A DNA stretch of 64,000 nucleotides, taken from positions 795,143 through 859,142 of the forward strand of contig NZ_OOHN01000008.1 in assembly GCF_900323545.1 (NCBI RefSeq), given 5' to 3'. The notes under the pieces are model-generated. The model was not told the origin of the DNA, made no database searches, and saw nothing but the letters and a program-made list of their open reading frames with translations. The translations under genes were made by a program, and so were the position numbers. This document shows, one piece after another, positions 19,143-29,232 of this stretch (position 1 is the first letter of the stretch; each line of letters begins with the position of its first letter). The stretch comes from Actinomyces sp. Marseille-P3109 (lineage in GTDB: Bacteria; Actinomycetota; Actinomycetes; Actinomycetales; Actinomycetaceae).

Positions 19143-21170
19143 TCAGAAGATGTTGATGGTGACCTTGGAGTCCGACTTGACGCTGGAACCCGGCGCGGGG
19201 TCGGTGGAGCGCACGGTCCCGAACGGGCCGCCCAGGCGCCTGTTGACCTCCACCTTGAGGCCGGCGTCCTCCAGGGTCTTCTTGGCCTCGTCCTCGCTCT
19301 TGCCCGTCACGTCGGGGACTGCCACCTTCTCCGGCCCCTTGGAGACGGTCAGGTCCACCGAGTCGCCCTTGGAGTAGCCCGAGGCGCCGGCGATGGGGGA
19401 GGAGGAGATGACCTTCCCCTTGTCCACGGAGTCGGAGTAGTCCTGACTGACCTTGCCCTTCTTGAGGCCGGCGTCCTCCAGGGTCTTCTTGGCGTCGTCC
19501 TCGTTCATGCCGGTGACGTCGGGGATGGTGGCCGGTTCCTTGCCCTTGGAGACCACGATCGAGACCTTCTCGGTGTGCTCGATGACTTTGCCGGCCTTGG
19601 GATCGGAGGAGATCACCTTGCCCGACGCGACGCTGGCGGAGTACTCCTCGGTGACGGTCCCCAGGGTCAGGCCCGCACCCTTGATCGCGGCGCCGGCCTG
19701 GTCCTTGGTCTTTCCGATGACGTCGGGAACCGTCTTGGTCTCCACACCCCGGGAGATGACGGTGGTGACGGCGCGGCCGAGCCCCACCTTCTGGCCGGCC
19801 CTCGGCTGGCAGGAGATGACGTGTCCGGCCGGGACCGTGTCGGAGTAGGCCCGCGCCGGCGTGCCCCAGTTGAGCCCCTGCTTCTCCAGGGCGAGCTGCG
19901 CCTCGTCCTGAGACATGCCGACAATGTCGGGGACGGGCACCCGCCGTCCCGGGCCGGCCGTCAGGTACCAGGTGACGCCCGCCCCGGTTCCGGCCACCGC
20001 CAGCAGCCCGACGATGACGGCCGTGCGGCGGTTGAGGGTGCCGCCCCGCCCCCGGGTCGGGACGGCAGTGGTCCTCTGGGAGTCGGCCACCAGGGCCCTG
20101 CGCGAGAGCGCCCGCGTCCTGCCCTTGACGTCCGGTCCGATGGAGCCGATGGGCAGGGACACGGTGCGCATGCCGGCGTGCGAGGCGGCGGAGTCCTCGC
20201 CGGGGGCCTCGTCATCGCCGTCCTGGGGCTCGTTGTCGATGGCGGAGCGGGCGGCCTGGGCATTGGCCGTCATCACCTCCTGGGTCCTGATCGACCCGGT
20301 CCCACCACCGCGGCGTACGGAGAGCTCGGAGTCGGTGAGCTCGTCGACGACGTTGCGCAGCAGCGTCAGTGCCTCGTCGGCGTCGGCGGGACGGTCCTGC
20401 GGCTCACGGCGGGTCATGGTCGCTACGAGCTCGTCGACGTCCGCGGGCATGTCGGGGACCAGTGCGGAGGGCAGGGGCACGTCCTCGTGGACGTTGCGGA
20501 AGGCGATCTGGATGGGGGAGTCCGCAGTGAAGGGCTGCTCGCCGGTGAGGAGCTCGTAGAGAACCACCCCGGCGGAGAAGACGTCGGCGCGGGAGGTGGA
20601 GTCCCCCGATGTGATGAGTTCGGGCGCCAGGTAGGCGACCGTGCCCAGCACGTTACCCGTCGTCGTCTGCGTCACCTCCGTGACCGCCCGGGCCAGGCCG
20701 AAGTCGGCCACCTTGGCCACCGAGCCGTCCGAGGGCAGCAGCACGTTCTCCGGCTTGATGTCGCGGTGCACCAGCCCGGCCCGATGGGCCGCCCCGAGCG
20801 GTCGCAGCAGCTGGGCCACCAGCCCCAGGGCCTCCTTGACCGACAGCGGTCCCGCCGTGATGAGGTCGCGCAGCGTGGGGCCCTCGACGTACTCCATCAC
20901 GAGGTAGGCCACCCCGTCGAGGCTGCCCTGGTCGTAGACGGCCACCACACCCGGGTTGGACAGCCTGGCCGCTGCCCGGGCCTCACGGCGGAAGCGAGAG
21001 ACGAAGTCGGGGGAGTCGGCCAGGTGGGCGTGCATGAGTTTGAGCGCCACGGTCCGGTCCAGGCGACGGTCATGGGCGCGGTAGACGGTGGCCATACCGC
21101 CGCGCGCAAGATGATCGACGATCTCGTAGCGAGAGTCGACCAGCCGACCAATGAGGGGATCCGTGACCAC
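19143..21170 (-). CDS. PASTA-domain Ser/Thr protein kinase (PknB/PknL-like)
   Basis: This 675-residue membrane kinase has an N-terminal kinase domain: GGMATVY glycine loop, K44, HRDIKPENVLL, DFGLA and the activation loop TQTTTGNVLGTVAYLAPE. A disordered linker and one membrane helix near residues 378-398 follow. Outside the cell there are four PASTA repeats (starting VPDIVG, VPDVIG, IPDVTG, VPDVTG). PASTA kinases sense muropeptides and control growth and division. The neighbouring polyprenyl synthase gene recalls the mycobacterial pknL-idsA2 region, so PknL is the closest guess. It is probably leaderless. Confidence 0.94.
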   Translation of the reverse strand: MVTDPLIGRLVDSRYEIVDHLARGGMATVYRAHDRRLDRTVALKLMHAHLADSPDFVSRFRREARAAARLSNPGVVAVYDQGSLDGVAYLVMEYVEGPTLRDLITAGPLSVKEALGLVAQLLRPLGAAHRAGLVHRDIKPENVLLPSDGSVAKVADFGLARAVTEVTQTTTGNVLGTVAYLAPELITSGDSTSRADVFSAGVVLYELLTGEQPFTADSPIQIAFRNVHEDVPLPSALVPDMPADVDELVATMTRREPQDRPADADEALTLLRNVVDELTDSELSVRRGGGTGSIRTQEVMTANAQAARSAIDNEPQDGDDEAPGEDSAASHAGMRTVSLPIGSIGPDVKGRTRALSRRALVADSQRTTAVPTRGRGGTLNRRTAVIVGLLAVAGTGAGVTWYLTAGPGRRVPVPDIVGMSQDEAQLALEKQGLNWGTPARAYSDTVPAGHVISCQPRAGQKVGLGRAVTTVISRGVETKTVPDVIGKTKDQAGAAIKGAGLTLGTVTEEYSASVASGKVISSDPKAGKVIEHTEKVSIVVSKGKEPATIPDVTGMNEDDAKKTLEDAGLKKGKVSQDYSDSVDKGKVISSSPIAGASGYSKGDSVDLTVSKGPEKVAVPDVTGKSEDEAKKTLEDAGLKVEVNRRLGGPFGTVRSTDPAPGSSVKSDSKVTINIF

Positions 21171-21177
21171 GAGCGCG

Positions 21178-21183
21178 ATTCTA
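21178..21183 (-). promoter_or_regulatory. -10 box TAGAAT for the leaderless PASTA kinase gene
   Basis: On the minus strand TAGAAT is followed by seven bases and the GTG at 21170. No Shine-Dalgarno sequence is present. Confidence 0.6.
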
Positions 21184-21271
21184 CGGTGCCGACGGCGGGC
21201 CGACAGCCGCTCGTCGAGGCGGGTGGGTAGTACTGCCCACCCGCCGGCAGATGCCCGTTTCGCGTGCTATG

Positions 21272-22432
21272 TCAGGAGCTACGGCGCGTCAGCAGGTCCG
21301 CCAGGGCCGCCAGGTCGTCCAACGATGCGGTACTCACCACGCCCTCGGTGCTGAGGCGCTCCAGAGCCTCACGTCCCGCGTCGCGGTGCGTGGCAATGAT
21401 CGCTTCGTGATCGGCGCGCGCGCCGCAGTCCTCGATGAGTGTCGCCGCCTCGGCGATCTGGTCCTGCGTGGCCTTGGCGTTGGCCAGGACGCTGCCGAGC
21501 AGCTGCCGGCCGTCCTCGTCGCAGCGGCCCCAGGCCAGGGCGAGCAGCACCGTGCGCTTGCCCTCCCGCAGGTCGTCTCCCGCGGGCTTGCCGGTGACCT
21601 GCGGCGAGCCGAAGACGCCCAGGTCGTCGTCGCGCAGCTGGAAGGCGATGCCGACCTGCTCGCCGAAGGCGGCCAGATGCTCGGCGGTGGGACTGTTCGG
21701 ATCCAGCCCGGCCAGGAGGGCGCCGATGAGCAGCGGGTGACGCACCGAGTACCGGGCCGACTTGTGGCGCACGACCGACAGGGCATCGTCGTGCATCCGC
21801 TGTGCAGCGGCCGCGGGGTCCTGCCCCCAGGGCAGCGGCAGGTTCTCGCTGCGCACGTCCAGGAACTGGCCCAGGGCAACCTCGGTCGTCATGGCGTCGA
21901 AGGCCGCCCGGGCGCGCCCGGCCGCGTCGTCCCCGGCCTCGGGCGCGGTACGGGCACCCGCCAGGGTGCTCATCTCCCCTCCGGCCAGGGACAGCAGGAG
22001 GTCGCCGAGCAGGATGGCGCCGTTGGCCCCGAAGGTCTGCGCCCGTCCCAGCCAGCCGCGGGCGTCGTGTTCGCGGGCGAAGGCACGGTGCGCCGCGGGC
22101 AGTCCTCGACGGGTGTCGGCTCCGTCCATGAGGTCGTCGTGAACCAGGGCGCTGGCCTGGTAGAGCTCGAGCGCCGCACCCAGGTGGACGGCGTCGGCGC
22201 TGGTGAGGCGCTCGGCCCGATGGTCCGGGACGGTCAGGAGCGCGCAGCCGACCGCACCCAGCACGGCGCGCATGCGCTTGCCTCCGCCGAGGACGCTCTC
22301 GGCGGCCTTGAGCAGTTCCGGTGCGGCCTGCCCCAGGTCCTCCCAGCGCCGGCGGCAGTCGTCCAGGATCTCCCCCAGACGGCGCTCGACGGTGGGACGG
22401 ACACGGCCCAGGTCCGTAGGCATCTCGCTCAT
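21272..22432 (-). CDS. Polyprenyl (geranylgeranyl-type) diphosphate synthase
   Basis: This 386-residue prenyltransferase extends allylic diphosphates with isopentenyl diphosphate. It has the first aspartate-rich motif in ALVHDDLMDGADTRRG, GNGAILLGDLLLSLA, KSARYSVRHPLLIGALLAG and the second aspartate-rich motif in AFQLRDDDLGVFG. GGGKRMRAVLG near residue 65 binds the diphosphate. Product length cannot be judged safely. The ATG at 22432 lies seven bases after a TACCCT -10 box, so it is probably leaderless. It is transcribed towards the kinase gene. Confidence 0.92.
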   Translation of the reverse strand: MSEMPTDLGRVRPTVERRLGEILDDCRRRWEDLGQAAPELLKAAESVLGGGKRMRAVLGAVGCALLTVPDHRAERLTSADAVHLGAALELYQASALVHDDLMDGADTRRGLPAAHRAFAREHDARGWLGRAQTFGANGAILLGDLLLSLAGGEMSTLAGARTAPEAGDDAAGRARAAFDAMTTEVALGQFLDVRSENLPLPWGQDPAAAAQRMHDDALSVVRHKSARYSVRHPLLIGALLAGLDPNSPTAEHLAAFGEQVGIAFQLRDDDLGVFGSPQVTGKPAGDDLREGKRTVLLALAWGRCDEDGRQLLGSVLANAKATQDQIAEAATLIEDCGARADHEAIIATHRDAGREALERLSTEGVVSTASLDDLAALADLLTRRSS

Positions 22433-22439
22433 GCCTGCC

Positions 22440-22445
22440 AGGGTA
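22440..22445 (-). promoter_or_regulatory. -10 box TACCCT for the leaderless polyprenyl synthase gene
   Basis: On the minus strand TACCCT precedes the ATG at 22432 by seven bases, with no ribosome binding site. Confidence 0.45.
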
Positions 22446-22584
22446 GACGCAGACGGGGCGGCAGGTGGGCACGGACGCGTCCACTGGTGCGCTTCGAGCG
22501 GCGCCTTCGTCCATGGGGAAGGCGGCTGCGGCAAAGGTAAGGTCATGCTAAGTTGCCGGGGCGAAGGTGCTGGGGAATAAACGC

Positions 22585-22590
22585 TACAAT
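22585..22590 (+). promoter_or_regulatory. -10 box TACAAT upstream of the sigma factor gene
   Basis: TACAAT is close to the housekeeping consensus and lies 80 bases before the GTG at 22670. A TTG-containing -35 at the expected distance is not clear. Confidence 0.5.
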
Positions 22591-22669
22591 TCTGGGGTTG
22601 TCTGCTGTGCCGGGACGGGTCCCCATACCCCGCCGCCGGCTGTCCGCCCGCCCACGCGAAAGGAACTCC

Positions 22670-24322
<1,653 letters not shown>

Positions 24323-24370
24323 CCGGATTCACCGGACAAGCGAGGAGCGCCACCAGCTCGCTCATCTCAA

Positions 24371-24413
24371 CGGCGTCGGCCCCGGAACCATCAGGGTTCC
24401 GGGGCCGACGCCG
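24371..24413 (+). terminator. Terminator hairpin after the sigma factor gene
   Basis: A perfect 19-bp stem (24371-24389 with 24395-24413) and a five-base loop stand 48 bases after the sigma factor stop and just before the thiamine riboswitch. Confidence 0.85.
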
Positions 24414-24420
24414 TCGGTGC

Positions 24421-24426
24421 TAGTGT
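24421..24426 (+). promoter_or_regulatory. Possible -10 box TAGTGT for the thiamine operon
   Basis: TAGTGT ends seven bases before the first pairing base of the TPP aptamer, so a transcript starting here would begin with the riboswitch. Confidence 0.4.
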
Positions 24427-24433
24427 CTCAATC

Positions 24434-24507
24434 GTGACACGGGGTGCCACATGGCTGAGAACACACCCGTCGAACCTGTCCAGCTAGTACTGACGAAGGG
24501 ATGTCAC
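24434..24507 (+). promoter_or_regulatory. TPP riboswitch (THI element)
   Basis: Conserved blocks are present in order: CGGGGTGC, GCTGAGA, CCCGTCGAACCTG, a CAGCTAGTACTG arm and CGAAGGGA. The closing stem P1 is GTGACA (24434-24439) with TGTCAC (24502-24507). The thiM start codon is the very next base. The only ribosome binding site, GAAGGGA (24496-24502), lies inside the conserved 3' part of the aptamer. Ligand binding would therefore hide it directly, which points to translational control. It precedes thiM-thiE-thiD. Confidence 0.93.
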
Positions 24508-25350
24508 ATGCACTGGGGCATGTCTGCTCCAGCGGCGTTTGAGGCGGTACGCCGCCACGCCCCGCTGGTCTCCTGCATCACCAACGCGGTGGTCACCAAC
24601 ATCACCGCCAACGTTCTCCTGTCCCTGGGCGCGGCGCCCGCCATGGTGGACATCACGGGGGAGGCGGGCCCCTTTGCCCGCGTCGCCTCCACGCTGCTCA
24701 TCAACCTCGGTACGCCTCAGCCCGAGCAGCGGGACGCCGCCCGCGAGGCCGTGGCTGCGGCGGCTGACGCGGGCACGCCGTGGGTCCTCGACCCGGTGGC
24801 CATCGGCACACTGACGCACCGCACCGCACTGGCCCATGAGCTCCTCAGCCGGGGACCGAGCGTCGTACGGGGCAATGCCTCGGAGATCCTGGCTCTGGCC
24901 AGTGACGGCAGCGGTGGGCGGGGCGCCGAGACCGCCGACGACGTCGCCGCGGCACTCGATCCGGCCTGCGACCTGGCCCGCAGCCACGGCTGCGTCGTCG
25001 CCGTCTCCGGGCCCGTCGACCTGGTCACCGACGGCGAGAGCGTCGTCCACATTCAGGGCGGCTCCGCGCTACTGACTCGGATGACCGGCGGGGGCTGCGC
25101 TCTGGGTGCGGTGGTCGCGGCCTTTCTCGGGGCGGGGCGGAAAGAGGGCCTGGATGACGTGAGCGCCGTCGTCGCTGCGCACGCCGTCTACAGCGCTGCT
25201 GCAGAGCGCGCGGAGACCCGATCAACCGGCCCCGGATCCTTTCCACCGGCCTTCCTCGACGCTCTGTACGCCCTCGAGGTGCAGGACCTGCAGAACGTCA
25301 GCGTCAGCGCTACCAGCGCGACCGCCGCCGCGCAGGGAGGGCCGGCATGA
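24508..25350 (+). CDS. thiM: Hydroxyethylthiazole kinase
   Basis: This enzyme phosphorylates the thiazole alcohol in thiamine salvage. The 280-residue product has [30 protein letters not shown] at the start, the [10 protein letters not shown] and VVRGNASEI segments, and the ribokinase-fold anion hole [16 protein letters not shown] with the catalytic Cys-containing motif. The ATG at 24508 abuts the riboswitch; ATG 24520 is a less likely alternative because its upstream spacing is poor. It overlaps thiE by four bases (ATGA). Confidence 0.92.
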   Translation: MHWGMSAPAAFEAVRRHAPLVSCITNAVVTNITANVLLSLGAAPAMVDITGEAGPFARVASTLLINLGTPQPEQRDAAREAVAAAADAGTPWVLDPVAIGTLTHRTALAHELLSRGPSVVRGNASEILALASDGSGGRGAETADDVAAALDPACDLARSHGCVVAVSGPVDLVTDGESVVHIQGGSALLTRMTGGGCALGAVVAAFLGAGRKEGLDDVSAVVAAHAVYSAAAERAETRSTGPGSFPPAFLDALYALEVQDLQNVSVSATSATAAAQGGPA

Positions 25351-26009
25351 GGGCCGCACCGGACCTGTCAGTTTACCTCGTCACCGATGAGGGCCAGTGC
25401 CGCTCGCGCGGCAGAGATGTCCTGGCCACCGTTGAGGCCGCTGTCGACGGCGGAGTCACCTGCGTCCAGCTGCGCGCCAAGGGTGCCGACGGCGGACTCT
25501 TCCTGACTCAGGTGCTGGAGGTGGCCGGGGTTGTCGGTGATCAGGTCCCCGTCATCGTCAACGACCGCGTCGACATCTTCCTGGCGGCGCGCGATCAGGG
25601 AGCGCCCGTGGCCGGGGTACACCTCGGCCAGTCGGACCTGCCCGCCCGCATCGCACGTCGTCTCGTCGGGGAGGACGCCTACCTCGGGCTGTCTGTCGCG
25701 ACTCCCGACGAGCTGCGCACCGCTCAGGAGCAGGGCGCCTGCGACCACGTCAGCATCGGCGTCGTTCACGCCACCGCCACCAAGACCGACGCCCCGAAGA
25801 GCCTGGGGGTGAACGGCGTGGCGCGCATGGCTGCCCTGACCGATTTGCCTGCTGTGGCTATTGGCGGCATCACGGCCAGCGACCTGCCGGCCCTCCGGGC
25901 GGGTAGTCTGGCCGGTGCCGCCGTCGTATCAGCCATCTGCACGGCCGAGGACCCCAGGAGCGTCGCCGCCGATCTGCACCGTGCCTGGGGCGAAGGAGGT
26001 CGGCGATGA
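25347..26009 (+). CDS. thiE: Thiamine-phosphate synthase
   Basis: This enzyme joins hydroxymethylpyrimidine diphosphate and thiazole phosphate to make thiamine phosphate. The 220-residue TIM barrel shows [48 protein letters not shown], the phosphate-binding [12 protein letters not shown] region and [13 protein letters not shown]. The first ATG overlaps the thiM stop and the last codon overlaps thiD, so all three are translationally coupled. Confidence 0.93.
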   Translation: MRAAPDLSVYLVTDEGQCRSRGRDVLATVEAAVDGGVTCVQLRAKGADGGLFLTQVLEVAGVVGDQVPVIVNDRVDIFLAARDQGAPVAGVHLGQSDLPARIARRLVGEDAYLGLSVATPDELRTAQEQGACDHVSIGVVHATATKTDAPKSLGVNGVARMAALTDLPAVAIGGITASDLPALRAGSLAGAAVVSAICTAEDPRSVAADLHRAWGEGGRR

Positions 26010-26851
26010 GCCAGCAGCGTTCGGCAACCGTGACCGCCTTGACCATCGCCGGCTCAGATCCCAGCGGTGGCGCCGGCATTCAGGCCGATATGAAGGCCAT
26101 GAGCGCGCTTGGCGCCTACGCGATGAGTGTCATCACGGCGTTGACTGCCCAGTCGACGCGCGGTGTGGCCGGTGTGCACGCCGTGCCGGTCGACTTCGTC
26201 CGTCTCCAGATGGACACGCTGCTGGAGGACATCCTCCCCGATGCCACGAAGATCGGGATGCTCGCCACCGCCGAGCTGGCGGACGCGGTGGGGGAGTGCC
26301 TGCCCGGACTCGCTCACACGGTGCTCGACCCGGTCATGGTGGCCACCTCCGGGGACCGCCTTCTCGACGAGCAGGCCGTCGGCGCCGTGCGCCGTCTGTG
26401 CGCCAAGGTCGATCTCATCACTCCTAACCTCCACGAGGCGGCCGTTCTGCTGGGGGAGGAGCCCGCGGCGACCCTCGGTGAGCTGCGCGGCCAGGCGCGC
26501 CGCCTGAGGGATCTGGGCGTACGACGGGTGCTGATCAAAGGCGGCCACCTCACCGGAGGCGCAGATCACTCGGGCGACGTCGGTGACGCCATCGACGTCT
26601 ACGCCGATGCCGACGTCGTCGAGATCCTGCACGGTCGCAGGGTCGCTACGGGCAACACCCATGGCACGGGCTGCACGCTGTCCTCAGCGATCGCCTCGCT
26701 GCGACCGCGCCGGGCGACCTGGCTGGAGGCGGTGCGGGACGCCAAGGACTACCTCACCGGTGCCATCGAGCACGCCGACGCCCTGGGCGTCGGGCACGGG
26801 CACGGGCCCGTCCACCATTTTTACCGGGCCCGCATGAGAACCGGATGGTGA
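26006..26851 (+). CDS. thiD: Hydroxymethylpyrimidine/phosphomethylpyrimidine kinase
   Basis: This 281-residue ribokinase-fold enzyme phosphorylates HMP and HMP-P. It has LTIAGSDPSGGAGIQADMKAM, the DPVMVATSGDRLL motif, ITPNLHEAAVLLG, RVLIKGGHL and the catalytic NTHGTGCTLSSAIAS loop. The ATG overlaps the thiE stop (ATGA). No thiazole or pyrimidine synthesis genes (thiC, thiG) are adjacent, so this operon looks like a salvage module. Confidence 0.93.
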   Translation: MSQQRSATVTALTIAGSDPSGGAGIQADMKAMSALGAYAMSVITALTAQSTRGVAGVHAVPVDFVRLQMDTLLEDILPDATKIGMLATAELADAVGECLPGLAHTVLDPVMVATSGDRLLDEQAVGAVRRLCAKVDLITPNLHEAAVLLGEEPAATLGELRGQARRLRDLGVRRVLIKGGHLTGGADHSGDVGDAIDVYADADVVEILHGRRVATGNTHGTGCTLSSAIASLRPRRATWLEAVRDAKDYLTGAIEHADALGVGHGHGPVHHFYRARMRTGW

Positions 26852-26901
26852 ATGATGTCGTTGTCGTCGACGACCTGAGCTCACTGCGGTGCACCTGCTG
26901 A

Positions 26902-27198
26902 AACGAGGTACGGACCGAGGGCTGCGACGTCGGCAAGGGCGCTTCGGGAGGCCCCTGGCTCTGCCGCTACGACGAGGCCACCGGACTCGGCTACGTGCGG
27001 TCGGTGACGAGGAACGAGGCGGTGCCGGCCGGCTCCACATGCCGGTGCGAGATCAGCCCGGACTCGTACTCCACGAGCCTCAGGTTCCACTTACCCAGCG
27101 TGGAGTGCATCGATACGTTCCCCAGTGGCGCCCAAGGTTCGTGCAACTCGACGTACGACTCAGGACTGGGTCAGGTGCCGTACAGCCCGGGCTCGTAA
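26902..27198 (+). pseudogene. Remnant of a trypsin-like (S1 family) serine protease
   Basis: A frame of 98 codons after a stop at 26899 and ending TAA at 27196-27198 encodes GCDVGKGASGGPWLCRYDE and GLGYVRSVTRN. The GASGGPW segment matches the nucleophile motif of exported trypsin-like peptidases, and the following strands match their C-terminal barrel. The catalytic His and Asp regions, the signal peptide and a start codon are all missing. The piece is therefore the C-terminal third of a decayed gene. It sits between thiD and the arginase-family gene. Confidence 0.6.
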
Positions 27199-27201
27199 AC
27201 T
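27196..27201 (+). promoter_or_regulatory. Possible -10 box TAAACT for the arginase-family gene
   Basis: TAAACT lies 36 bases before the ATG at 27238, which has its own AGGAG ribosome binding site. The spacing allows a short leader. Confidence 0.4.
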
Positions 27202-27237
27202 ATGGACCGAGAGACGCCCTCGCTCAGGAGCACTGAG

Positions 27238-28140
27238 ATGGTTCACGCACGTACCGCCCTTGCCCAGTCCGACACCCTCCGCCTGATATGGCCCCAGTGG
27301 CAAGGGGCGGGGGAGTCCTCGGTGCGGAGCCTGCTGCCCGAGCTGCCCTACGGGGAGGCGCGGCGCGTCTACGCGCTGGGGACCCGGGTGCTCACGGCGC
27401 TCCTGCCCGAGCACGCCGGCCCCACGGAGGTCGTCCCGGTCAGCGATGAGCCCACCGGTGAGGAGGTGCTTGTCACCAACGGCATGGAGTCACGCGCCCA
27501 GGTCCTGGCCGGGATCCGTGACGCCCGCGAGGCGATCTCCCGCCACGAGGCACCCAGGATCCTCACCCTGGGCGGGGACTGTGCCGTCTCCGTCGTTCCC
27601 TTCACCGAGCTCGCCGCCCGTTACGGGGAGGATCTGGCCGTCGTCTGGATCGACTCCCACCCGGACATCGGCACCTCGCACTCCCAGTACCCCGGATACC
27701 ACGCCATGGCGGTCTCCCACATCATCGGTGCCGGTGACGCCGAGGTGATGGAGGAGCTGACGGCCTTCGTCTCTCCGACCCGGGTGGCCCTGGCGGGCCT
27801 GCACTCCTGGACCGAGGACGACTACCCGAACATCGCCAGGTGGGGACTGCACGTCTTCAGCCCGGCCAACCTGCGTGACTCGACGACGCCCCTGCTGAGG
27901 TGGCTGGAGGCAACCGGGTGCAGCCGCGTGGCCATCCACCTGGACGTCGACACCGTGGACGCCGACGAGGTCCGACTAGGGCTGGGCTACGACCGCGGCG
28001 GCTTGAGCGTGGCCCAGACCAATCGTGTGGTCAAGGACCTGGGGCGGGTGGCCGACGTCGTCGGACTGACGATCGCCGAGTACGTGCCCCGGCAGGTTGT
28101 TGCCCTCACCCATCTCCTGGAGGGGCTGCCGCTTCTGTGA
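27238..28140 (+). CDS. Arginase/agmatinase-family ureohydrolase
   Basis: This 300-residue protein has the ureohydrolase metal site: VVWIDSHPDIGTS (Asp/His/Asp), CSRVAIHLDVDTVDADEV and a late AEYVP. The first metal motif, usually GGDHS, is GGDC here (C115), so one His ligand is replaced by Cys. Many actinobacterial members have this variant and their substrates are not established. AGGAG at 27226-27230 sets the ATG at 27238; the ATG at 27202 falls on the -10 box and is unlikely. Confidence 0.85.
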   Translation: MVHARTALAQSDTLRLIWPQWQGAGESSVRSLLPELPYGEARRVYALGTRVLTALLPEHAGPTEVVPVSDEPTGEEVLVTNGMESRAQVLAGIRDAREAISRHEAPRILTLGGDCAVSVVPFTELAARYGEDLAVVWIDSHPDIGTSHSQYPGYHAMAVSHIIGAGDAEVMEELTAFVSPTRVALAGLHSWTEDDYPNIARWGLHVFSPANLRDSTTPLLRWLEATGCSRVAIHLDVDTVDADEVRLGLGYDRGGLSVAQTNRVVKDLGRVADVVGLTIAEYVPRQVVALTHLLEGLPLL

Positions 28141-28179
28141 GCGGGCGAGGCCGTCCGAACCGGCCAGGGGCAGCCGGCG

Positions 28180-28590
28180 TCAGTCGGTGACGATCTTGGC
28201 GCCGGTCGTGTTCTTGGCCGCGTCGATGGCCCCCAGGTCGGTGACGCTGGGGAAGCCGGCATTGCGCATGACGGCGCTGGCCATCTTGGGCTGGTCGTCG
28301 GTGCCGTAGACCTGGTACTGGGCGTTGCGGTCCAGTCCCGAGATCTGGCTGGAGAAGTCACCCGATGAGAAGTCGTAGTTGACGGCCCCCTCCAGGTGCC
28401 CCTGCTTGTACTCCTCGGCTGAACGCAGGTCGATGATGACGACGGGGCCGGTAGCCTTCGCGTCTGCCGGGGTGGTGTGGGCGGAGGAGGAGGCGCTGGA
28501 GTCGGAGGATCCCGAGCAGCCAGTCAGTGCCAGCGCACCGCAGGAGACAAGCAGGGCAGAGGTGACCAGGGCGCGGATGGGACGTTTCAC
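28180..28590 (-). CDS. Lipoprotein with a rhodanese-like domain lacking the catalytic Cys
   Basis: This 136-residue exported lipoprotein has signal peptide and lipobox LTGC (C25), a Ser-rich linker and a rhodanese fold (VVIIDLRSAEEYKQGHLEGAVNYDF). The active-site loop, normally Cys-containing after the strand, reads YQVYGTDDQPK with G96 in the Cys position. It is therefore unlikely to transfer sulfur and may bind a partner instead. It converges with the arginase-family gene 39 bases away. Confidence 0.85.
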   Translation of the reverse strand: MKRPIRALVTSALLVSCGALALTGCSGSSDSSASSSAHTTPADAKATGPVVIIDLRSAEEYKQGHLEGAVNYDFSSGDFSSQISGLDRNAQYQVYGTDDQPKMASAVMRNAGFPSVTDLGAIDAAKNTTGAKIVTD

Positions 28591-28770
28591 AGACGGTTCC
28601 TTCGGGAGTCATGCGGCTTCATCGAGCCTGGGTGGGATGCTGGATCAGCGTAAGGCTCTGTTCCGGGAGACTCGGGGCAGGAACAAGGTCAGGGCCTCAG
28701 AGACGAGGATAAACGGGGTCCGGTGAGAACTGGCAGTGATATTCAGCCAACTGTGGCGTAAATATAATGT

Positions 28771-28801
28771 CCGCGTCACTGACCGCCGGTCAGTGACGCG
28801 G
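28771..28801 (-). terminator. Terminator hairpin overlapping the end of the DUF7455 gene
   Basis: A perfect 14-bp stem (28771-28784 with 28788-28801) and a three-base loop overlap the last codons of the minus-strand gene whose stop is at 28776. It separates that gene from the rhodanese gene downstream. Confidence 0.65.
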
Positions 28802-29039
28802 TCTCGTCCTGGAAGAGCAAGGCAACCTCTTTGAGCTTCTCACCGTGCTGGCGAGCGTGGTGGGCGCAGAAGAAGAGCTCGCCGGTCAGCATGACGACTC
28901 GGACGTATGCCTGCGCGTCGCAGACGTCGCAACGGTCGGCTGTGGTCAGCGGGCGCTCGTTGGAGTCAGCGGCAGAGGGGGTCTGCTCGTCCAGGGTGGT
29001 CACCGCCTGTGCGGCGGTCGGGGTTCCGGTTGTGCTCAT
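28776..29039 (-). CDS. DUF7455 small zinc-ribbon-like protein
   Basis: This 87-residue protein has a Ser/Thr/Ala-rich N-terminus and a compact C-terminal part with DRCDVCDAQAYVRVVML and FFCAHHARQHGEKL. The C-x2-C and C-x2-H spacing can hold one zinc. Members of this family are typically found in actinobacteria near topoisomerase and sigma factor genes; parE lies 1.1 kb away here. Their role is unknown. The ATG at 29039 is chosen; ATG 29048 would add three residues. No strong ribosome binding site is seen. Confidence 0.82.
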   Translation of the reverse strand: MSTTGTPTAAQAVTTLDEQTPSAADSNERPLTTADRCDVCDAQAYVRVVMLTGELFFCAHHARQHGEKLKEVALLFQDETASLTGGQ

Positions 29040-29232
29040 GGTTCGCATTGCATCATGGCGCGGGCGCTTCCGACCGTCCGAAAGAGTCGTTTCCGCCTGA
29101 GGCGCACGCACTTTCGCCCACGGCGCACCGCCGTCATGGCGCACCTCACCGTGGGGCCGACCGATCGGGTGAATGCTGGGGGCGGTATCGGCGGGTTGTC
29201 AACGCACAGAAATCGGAAGAGGAGCAGTCGCA

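Noticed and set aside
18459..21230. A 923-codon plus-strand frame across DAHP synthase and the PASTA kinase
   Set aside because: It crosses a gene end and runs antisense to a well-supported kinase; the translation is low-complexity Arg/Ser/Pro then Gly/Asp/His with no motif.
22538..22562. GGTAAGGTCATGCTAAGTTGCC before the sigma factor, considered as an iron-regulator (DtxR/IdeR) box
   Set aside because: The match to the palindromic consensus is poor on one side, and regulation of the housekeeping sigma factor by iron is not expected.
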